A DNA stretch of 18,966 nt. It comes from Kiritimatiellia bacterium (GTDB lineage: Bacteria; Verrucomicrobiota; Kiritimatiellia; RFP12; UBA1067). The stretch is from the NCBI GenBank assembly GCA_024405255.1, contig JAKSOY010000070.1, positions 1 through 18,966 of the forward strand, given 5' to 3'. Below are positions 14,341 through 18,966 of the stretch, one piece after another. Made by a program: the position numbers and the translations under genes. Below the pieces are notes generated by a model. That model had not been told where the DNA came from, did not search any database, and worked only from the letters and a program-made list of their open reading frames with translations. Numbering within the stretch: the stretch's first letter is position 1; each line of letters starts with the position of its first letter.

Positions 14341-15558
14341 TCATGTGGTGTAATCAGCGTTGATGTGAACGTAGTCCAACGAGAAGTCGCAGGTGTAGAT
14401 CGTCGAGGCGAACGAGCCGAGATGAAGGTCGACCGTGACCTTGAGTTCGGGTCCGTCCATTTCCTTCGCCAACTTGGCCAGCTGCGCCGCATCGGCCACC
14501 TGGCCTTTCTTGTAGGCCCAGGTCTTGCCATAGAAGACTTCCGCTTCCATGTCCACGACCTTCGCGCCCGAATAGCCGGCGGCGGCGAGCACACGGCCCC
14601 AGTTGGGGTCCTTGCCGAACCAGGAGGTCTTGGCGAGGGGGCTCTTCGCGATGGCGCGGGCCGCGCGATCGGCGTCGCGCTGGGTTGCCGCATTCTTCAC
14701 CGTGACTTCCACGAACTTCGTGGCGCCTTCGCCGTCGGCCGCCATCTGCTTGGCCAGCGCCTCGCCAACGGCGGTGAGCGCTTCCACAAAGGCGTCGAAG
14801 TCGGATCCTGCCTTATCGATGCACGCATTGCCGGCGGCTCCGGAAGCCAGCAGGAAAACGCTGTCGTTGGTGGACTCGTCACCGTCGACCACCACGTGGT
14901 TGAACGACACGGCCACGGCCAGCTTGAGCGCACGGCGCAACATCGCCGGCGTCACGGCGGCATCGGTCGTAATGAATCCGAGCATCGTCGCCATGTTGGG
15001 TTCGATCATGCCGGATCCCTTGCACATGCCGCCGACGGTAATCGTCTTGCCGCCGATCTTCGTCTGAACGGCCGCCTGTTTCGGCTTCGTGTCGGTGGTC
15101 ATCACGGCCTTCTCGGCCGCCAGGCCCGCTTCGGGCGTCGCCGCGAGTTTGGAGGCAGCATCCTTCATGCCGGCCAGAAGACGGTCCATCGGGAGGCGCC
15201 GTCCGATCACGCCCGTCGAGGCGACGAGCACCAACTTCGGATCGATGCCGAGTTCGCCGGCCGTCGTGAGAGCCGCGAGTTCGGCGTCCTTGTAGCCGAG
15301 TTCGCCCGTGCAGGCATTGGCGCAGCCGCTGTTCGCGAGGATCGCCTGGATGCGTCCCGACTTCACGGTGGCGCGGTCATAGAGGACCGGCGCAGCGGCG
15401 ACGGCATTGGTCGTAAACATCGCGGCCGCCGCACAAGGCGCGTCCGCCACGACGAGCGCGACATCGTTGCGCCCTTCATATTTGATACGGGCCGGAACGC
15501 CCGCGGCTTTAAAGCCTTTCGCGGCACAGACGCCGCCCTGTATTTTACGAATGCTCAT
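14341..15558 (-). CDS. argJ: Bifunctional ornithine acetyltransferase / N-acetylglutamate synthase
   Basis: A 405-residue ArgJ that would transfer the acetyl group from N-acetylornithine to glutamate, closing the cyclic arginine pathway, and may also use acetyl-CoA. The oxyanion-hole motif ASTGVIGR is at 113-120. The self-cleavage site is EPNMATMLGFIT (186-197), with Thr191 as the nucleophile after cleavage at Ala190-Thr191. Other family segments are GDESTNDSV (226-234), GEGATKF (276-282) and DPNWGR (317-322). The ATG at 15558 matches the family N-terminus; in-frame sequence upstream to 15726 is a shadow of miaA. No Shine-Dalgarno precedes the ATG, but an extended -10 ends 6 nt before it, suggesting a leaderless transcript. 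It is an isolated arg gene among tRNA-modification and DNA-repair genes. Confidence 0.95.
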   Translation of the reverse strand: MSIRKIQGGVCAAKGFKAAGVPARIKYEGRNDVALVVADAPCAAAAMFTTNAVAAAPVLYDRATVKSGRIQAILANSGCANACTGELGYKDAELAALTTAGELGIDPKLVLVASTGVIGRRLPMDRLLAGMKDAASKLAATPEAGLAAEKAVMTTDTKPKQAAVQTKIGGKTITVGGMCKGSGMIEPNMATMLGFITTDAAVTPAMLRRALKLAVAVSFNHVVVDGDESTNDSVFLLASGAAGNACIDKAGSDFDAFVEALTAVGEALAKQMAADGEGATKFVEVTVKNAATQRDADRAARAIAKSPLAKTSWFGKDPNWGRVLAAAGYSGAKVVDMEAEVFYGKTWAYKKGQVADAAQLAKLAKEMDGPELKVTVDLHLGSFASTIYTCDFSLDYVHINADYTT

Positions 15559-15564
15559 GGCTGT

Positions 15565-15573
15565 ATTATAGCA
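15565..15573 (-). promoter_or_regulatory. Extended -10 promoter element for argJ
   Basis: The minus strand reads TGCTATAAT in the 32-bp gap after miaA: a perfect TATAAT with TGN extension. Only 6 nt (ACAGCC) separate it from the argJ ATG, so transcription should start at or within a base or two of the start codon. The position 17-18 nt upstream is a poor -35. Confidence 0.55.
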
Positions 15574-15590
15574 TAACTTGAACGATGATT

Positions 15591-16340
15591 CTAGACCTTG
15601 ATGCATGATGAGAGGTCGACGAGCCAGGGGCCGTGGGATTGCCAGAGGGCGTCGACACGGGCGGCGGTTTCTTCGGGAGTGGAGGCGATGGGGACATAGA
15701 GCGGCGTCGACTGGTGACGGAACCACGTATCCTGCCGCTTCGCAAGCTGACGCGTACGAACGAGAATCTTCTCGCGCACGACCTCAGGGGACAGGCCATC
15801 GATGAACTCCTTATAGCCGATCGCGGCGGAGGCCGTATCGGACCACACGGGATACTGCTCGCGCAACGACCGCACTTCCGCCGCGAGCCCCTCGAGGAAC
15901 ATCGTGTCCAGCCGCTGGGCGATGCGCGCATGAAGGACGCTTCGCTCCACCTGCAGGACAGGATACTCGGGTGGCGGATTCGTCCAACGCTGATCAAGTC
16001 CGCGCAAGAGCGCCGAGAAGTAGAGTCCCGTGCCCCCCACGATGACAATGGGACGCGAGACGGGGATCTCCGCCAACCACGCGGCGGCCGCACGCAGCCA
16101 GGCACCCGAGGAGAAATGTTCGGCCGGCGTCACGATGTCGACACCGCCCATGGAGAATTCCTCGCGTTCCTCGCGGGAAGGCTTGGCCGTACCGACATCC
16201 ATTCCCCGATAGACGAGCATGGAATCGGCACTCAAGATCGCGGCCCCGCGGGCACGCGCCAAGAGCGCGGCCGCCGCAGACTTACCGCTCGCCGTCGGAC
16301 CCGCCAGAAGATAGGCCTCACGCCGACACATGGCGCGCAT
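15591..16340 (-). CDS. miaA: tRNA dimethylallyltransferase, short form
   Basis: Adds a dimethylallyl group to N6 of A37 in tRNAs reading UNN codons. Landmarks in the 249-residue product: P-loop GPTASGKS (14-21), SADSMLVYRGMDVGTAKP (37-54), VGGTGLYFSALL (101-112), AIGYKEF (173-179) and TRQLAKRQDTWFR (196-208). E. coli MiaA has 316 residues. The missing length falls between the GTGLYF motif and the LHARIAQRL helix (136-144), where family members carry a helical insertion that includes the conserved RIHPND...RALE stretch; here only about 23 residues link the two parts. The reading frame is intact, so this looks like a real compact form. The ATG at 16340 has AAGGA 2 nt upstream; an ATG at 16331 is equally possible. 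It overlaps lspA by 23 nt. Confidence 0.9.
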   Translation of the reverse strand: MRAMCRREAYLLAGPTASGKSAAAALLARARGAAILSADSMLVYRGMDVGTAKPSREEREEFSMGGVDIVTPAEHFSSGAWLRAAAAWLAEIPVSRPIVIVGGTGLYFSALLRGLDQRWTNPPPEYPVLQVERSVLHARIAQRLDTMFLEGLAAEVRSLREQYPVWSDTASAAIGYKEFIDGLSPEVVREKILVRTRQLAKRQDTWFRHQSTPLYVPIASTPEETAARVDALWQSHGPWLVDLSSCIKV

Positions 16341-16830
16341 CGTCCTTCGGCGGTGCCTTGGCTTTCTGATTCACAAGATAGCCGCCGATGATGAGAATCG
16401 CCGCCGCCACAGTGATGTAGGAATCGGCGACATTGAACACGGGGAAATGATGAACGCCCCAATGGAAATCAAACATGTCCACCACGCACTTGCGGGAGAG
16501 ACGGTCGATCAGATTCCCGATCACCCCGGCATAAAGCAATGTCTCGGAAACCGCGCCCCAGCGTCCCGGCGGGAAGATCACCTTCCGCTTCCACGAGATC
16601 ACACCGAGGGCGAAAAACGCAAAGACGGCAAGCGGCCAGACCTGACCTTGCAGCAAGCCCCAGGCACACCCGCGATTCTCGACGTATGCAAGATTGAAGA
16701 AGTTCTCGAGGACGACATACGGGGCGTGTCCCTTGAGAAAATAGACAGCCGCCGCCTTCACGATCTGATCCAGCAGAAGCAGATTCGTGACGGCGGCGAA
16801 CGTTAGAACAAGACGACGATACTTCAGCAC
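16318..16830 (-). CDS. lspA: Lipoprotein signal peptidase (signal peptidase II)
   Basis: A 170-residue inner-membrane aspartyl protease that cleaves prolipoproteins before the lipidated cysteine. It has four hydrophobic helices (about 8-30, 65-80, 95-108, 138-155) and the family motifs NLAYVENRGCAWG (46-58), GNLIDR (105-110), VVDMFDF (116-122, catalytic Asp118) and FNVADS (132-137, catalytic Asp136). It begins with GTG at 16830, one nucleotide after the stop of the DksA-like gene, without a good Shine-Dalgarno, implying translational coupling. Its 3' end overlaps miaA. The tail (156-170) is hydrophilic and slightly longer than in E. coli. A substrate, the tannase-like lipoprotein, is encoded further along the same strand. 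Confidence 0.96.
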   Translation of the reverse strand: MLKYRRLVLTFAAVTNLLLLDQIVKAAAVYFLKGHAPYVVLENFFNLAYVENRGCAWGLLQGQVWPLAVFAFFALGVISWKRKVIFPPGRWGAVSETLLYAGVIGNLIDRLSRKCVVDMFDFHWGVHHFPVFNVADSYITVAAAILIIGGYLVNQKAKAPPKDDARHVSA

Positions 16831-16831
16831 G

Positions 16832-17428
16832 TCACCGGTTCCCGTATGGATTCTCCATTGCCGTCTGGCATTCCATGCATGTATGCACGAACGGCAGATT
16901 CATCAGACGCGGCTTGCGGATGAGCTGTCCGCACACTTCGCAGATGCCGTAGGTACCGTCCTTGATGCGGGCGAGCGCTTCGTCGATCTGCTGAATCATG
17001 CGGCTCTGCGAATCCACCTGGCGGAGATTCTGCAGACGCATGAATGCATCGGAACCATCCTCGTCCTCGCTGCCGCGGTCATCGGTCTGCTCGAGCGCGA
17101 CCGTGCGCAACGTGGTGGACTGTCCCAGCGCTTCCTGACGCAGCATGATCAGACGAAGGCGGAACTTCTCCAGATCGGCCTCCGGGAACTGCTGCGTGGT
17201 CTTCCCCTTCGTGCGCGTCGTCGGACGACGCGAGAGCTTGATGTCCTGAGAAGCCTGCTCGTTCTGAAGATCGGCCTCGCGCTGGCGCTTCTTCATCGCC
17301 TCCGCAAAGGCAAACGCCATCTCCTGACTATGGTTCTCGAACATCTGGGCCTCTTCCGGCTTCTTCAGCGGAACCTTCGGCGCCTTCTTGATCGTTCCAG
17401 CGTCTTCAACGGTCTTTTTTGCGGCCAT
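16832..17428 (-). CDS. DksA/TraR family zinc-finger transcription regulator
   Basis: A 198-residue protein with a C-terminal C4 zinc finger (Cys163, Cys166, Cys184, Cys187: CEVCG then CMEC) after a predicted coiled coil (about 85-155), the layout of DksA and TraR. These proteins insert the coiled coil into the RNA polymerase secondary channel and adjust initiation, often with ppGpp. An acidic stretch EDEDGSDA (121-128) lies at the likely tip and resembles, but does not exactly match, the DxxDxA of E. coli DksA. Residues 1-60 are a lysine-rich, low-complexity extension absent from E. coli DksA (151 residues). A strong AAGGAGG lies 6 nt before the ATG. It lies 42 bp downstream of the greA homologue and directly before lspA. 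Confidence 0.85.
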   Translation of the reverse strand: MAAKKTVEDAGTIKKAPKVPLKKPEEAQMFENHSQEMAFAFAEAMKKRQREADLQNEQASQDIKLSRRPTTRTKGKTTQQFPEADLEKFRLRLIMLRQEALGQSTTLRTVALEQTDDRGSEDEDGSDAFMRLQNLRQVDSQSRMIQQIDEALARIKDGTYGICEVCGQLIRKPRLMNLPFVHTCMECQTAMENPYGNR

Positions 17429-17470
17429 TTAGAACCTCCTTTTGTTCAGCACACGATCAGGATCCAACAC

Positions 17471-18966
17471 TCAGGCAACAGCAGGCGTGGTCTGAACCCA
17501 GGTACGGAGTTCGTCCGTGAGGGCGGACACCGCCTTGATCGTCGCCACCGAGACATTGCCTTCCGCATCCGGAAGATCGAACGTGTCGCCGGCCTTCTTG
17601 CCCAGCATGTTCTCGGCGAGCTTCGTCTTGTTCGAGATGATACCGCGATCGAGATCGTTATCCCATTCACCCAGCACGGTGAACACCTTCTCTTCACCCT
17701 TCGCGGTGACGATGGTCACGCACGAACCGGGCACGACGGCGGTAGGCTCGGTGACATCCGAGAAGTCGACCGCCTTGACCTCGTTGAGGTCCTTCTGCAG
17801 CAGGGTCTCCTTCTGCATGAGCGCACGCTGCTCGTCCTTCGCATACTGGTATTCGGCGTTTTCGGAAAGGTCGCCGTAGCTCTTCGCGAATTCGATGCGC
17901 TTCGTGTTCTCGGGAATCTCGACCTTGACGAGATGTTCGTAGGCGGCCTGGCGTTCCGCATAGGAGCGGAGCGAGGTGATGCGCTCGATCTTCTTGACGG
18001 CCGTCTTCTTGTAGAGGCGCGACGCCAGTTCCGGGGCGATCTTCGTCATACGCATCACAATCATGTGGTGCGTGGACGGATCCCACGCGATGGACGCCTG
18101 GAAGCGTTCGAAGAAGAGCGCCTTGTCCGCCGGCTGCAACTGGCCGAGCGTTTCCTCCAGCCACTTCTGGTCCGCAAAGAGACGGCGGATGATGTTCTGC
18201 ATACGCAGCGTTTCACCGCCCTGGCGACCTTCACCCAACGCAATCGCGTGCGTCAGAATGACGACGAGCGCCGGCAGCTTCGTCCACGCCTTGAATTCTT
18301 TATAGCGGCCGAGAACGAGCGTCACGAGCGTTGCCGGTGCCGCTGGCGTATTCAGAAGCGCCGCGCAGGCCTCTTCGCACGCGGTATCCTTCTTGAACGC
18401 GTCAAGCACTTCGGAAAGGAGCGCGAAGCACATCTGGGGAAGTTCCGCGAAGAGCTTCGCCTTCGCTTCGTCCGCGTTTTCCTTCGTGAGGAACTTGACG
18501 AGCGCACCCGTCTCGCGCGCCGGCAGCGCACGCGCCGCCGCGAGGTAGCGGGTTTCTTCGCTCAGCAGCTTCTCCCACAGATAGGCACGCGACTTCGCGC
18601 TATACGCATGCGCCAGCTTCTCGTTGGCGGCCATCTCTGAATCAAGCTGGAGGTCGTCGATGCAGAACGCGATACGCGCAAAAAGCGCGTCATCCGTCTT
18701 GCGCGTCGCCTTGAGCGCAAATGCCAGACGCTCCGCAAGCACCGCACGTTCTGCTGGCTTGAGATTCGTCAAGCCCGTTTCACTCTGCAGTTCGCGCACA
18801 CTCGACAGGATGCTCTTAGGGTCCTTGATCTGGCTGAACGCACCAAACCAGTCCTGGCTGTAGTCTTCAGCCTTCGTCTTGAGGTGGATCGGCTCCGCGC
18901 GGCGCGTGGGGATTTCCACGCACTTGTCACGACGCAGTGCCGTACGCGCCCCCTCCCAGAACTTCT
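17471..18966 (-). CDS. greA: Long GreA/GreB-family transcript elongation factor, 5' part outside the window
   Basis: The last ~160 residues are a standard Gre factor: a coiled coil with the tip GDLSENAEYQYAKDEQ, whose Asp and Glu match the catalytic acidic pair of GreA, and an FKBP-like C-terminal domain (PGSCVTI, then IISNKTKLAENMLGKKAGD). Gre factors stimulate RNA cleavage in backtracked RNA polymerase. Ahead of it lie more than 320 residues of helical, alanine/leucine-rich sequence not found in ordinary 158-residue GreA. Long forms of this kind are known in Chlamydiae and related PVC bacteria. A GTG at 18919 could be read as a start, but the frame stays open to 18966 and encodes plausible continuing sequence (FWEGARTALRRDKCVEIP), so I treat the gene as cut by the window edge. 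It is the most upstream gene of the series seen. Confidence 0.9.
   Translation of the reverse strand, partial: KFWEGARTALRRDKCVEIPTRRAEPIHLKTKAEDYSQDWFGAFSQIKDPKSILSSVRELQSETGLTNLKPAERAVLAERLAFALKATRKTDDALFARIAFCIDDLQLDSEMAANEKLAHAYSAKSRAYLWEKLLSEETRYLAAARALPARETGALVKFLTKENADEAKAKLFAELPQMCFALLSEVLDAFKKDTACEEACAALLNTPAAPATLVTLVLGRYKEFKAWTKLPALVVILTHAIALGEGRQGGETLRMQNIIRRLFADQKWLEETLGQLQPADKALFFERFQASIAWDPSTHHMIVMRMTKIAPELASRLYKKTAVKKIERITSLRSYAERQAAYEHLVKVEIPENTKRIEFAKSYGDLSENAEYQYAKDEQRALMQKETLLQKDLNEVKAVDFSDVTEPTAVVPGSCVTIVTAKGEEKVFTVLGEWDNDLDRGIISNKTKLAENMLGKKAGDTFDLPDAEGNVSVATIKAVSALTDELRTWVQTTPAVA

Noticed and set aside
12987..14363. 458-codon plus-strand open frame opposite xseA
   Set aside because: An antisense shadow of a conserved gene in high-G+C DNA; arginine/histidine-rich with no recognisable domain.
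14331..14693. N-terminal extension of xseA to 14693
   Set aside because: The 121 extra residues are an out-of-frame reading of argJ (Arg/Ser/Pro-rich); family similarity begins at the TTG at 14330.
15559..15726. N-terminal extension of argJ into miaA
   Set aside because: Those 56 residues are a shadow of miaA. The family N-terminus begins at the ATG at 15558, directly after an extended -10 element.
16787..18640. 617-codon plus-strand open frame opposite greA, dksA-like and lspA
   Set aside because: It spans three well-supported genes on the other strand. The translation is arginine/leucine-rich, without family motifs.

Overview
All 16 recognisable genes lie on the minus strand. The window is probably a chromosomal fragment of a PVC-group bacterium (Kiritimatiellota, Lentisphaerae or Verrucomicrobia-like, perhaps host-associated). 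Three things point there: the very long GreA with a large helical N-terminal extension, as in Chlamydiae and relatives; the clade-type secreted proteins; and intergenic DNA full of short-period degenerate repeats. This is inferred from gene content, as no rRNA or tRNA is present.

In transcription order, from right to left, the first block is housekeeping: a long greA (cut by the right edge), a DksA/TraR-type zinc-finger gene, lspA, miaA, argJ, xseA and a PP2C phosphatase. Spacing is tight: lspA overlaps miaA, 1 nt separates the DksA-like gene from lspA, and 7 nt separates xseA from PP2C. An extended -10 just before argJ suggests an internal, leaderless promoter. A secreted protein of unknown function and a tannase-like lipoprotein follow; the lipoprotein has its own -10 element.

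From about 9.4 kb to 3.9 kb lies a cell-surface polysaccharide segment: a short nucleotide-sugar dehydrogenase, a Wzx/MATE-type flippase, a radical SAM protein, a polysaccharide pyruvyl transferase and a family 2 glycosyltransferase. The last four are closely packed or overlapping. By eye this segment is clearly lower in G+C (about 45-50% in sampled lines) than the housekeeping block (up to about 70%), as expected of a variable surface-polysaccharide locus. An orphan PD-(D/E)XK-like nuclease and a fused nucleotidyltransferase/GHMP sugar kinase complete the gene series. The fusion would supply an activated sugar, plausibly to the same polysaccharide pathway.

The left 1.1 kb has no credible gene. 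It holds a 12-bp-stem hairpin, an 11-bp tandem repeat, a heptamer array, a 211-bp perfect direct repeat flanking an inverted relative (all built from a GTCACTNN octamer), a MITE-like 110-bp element with 19-bp terminal inverted repeats and an apparent 8-bp target duplication, and a REP-like hairpin. A second heptamer array fills the gap at 3.19-3.26 kb.

The observations most worth following are the MITE-like element, the nested octamer repeats, the sugar-kinase fusion with altered sugar-binding residues, a MiaA lacking the usual insertion domain, and the radical SAM enzyme in the polysaccharide operon. I did not find a clearly new multi-gene defence or mobile system.
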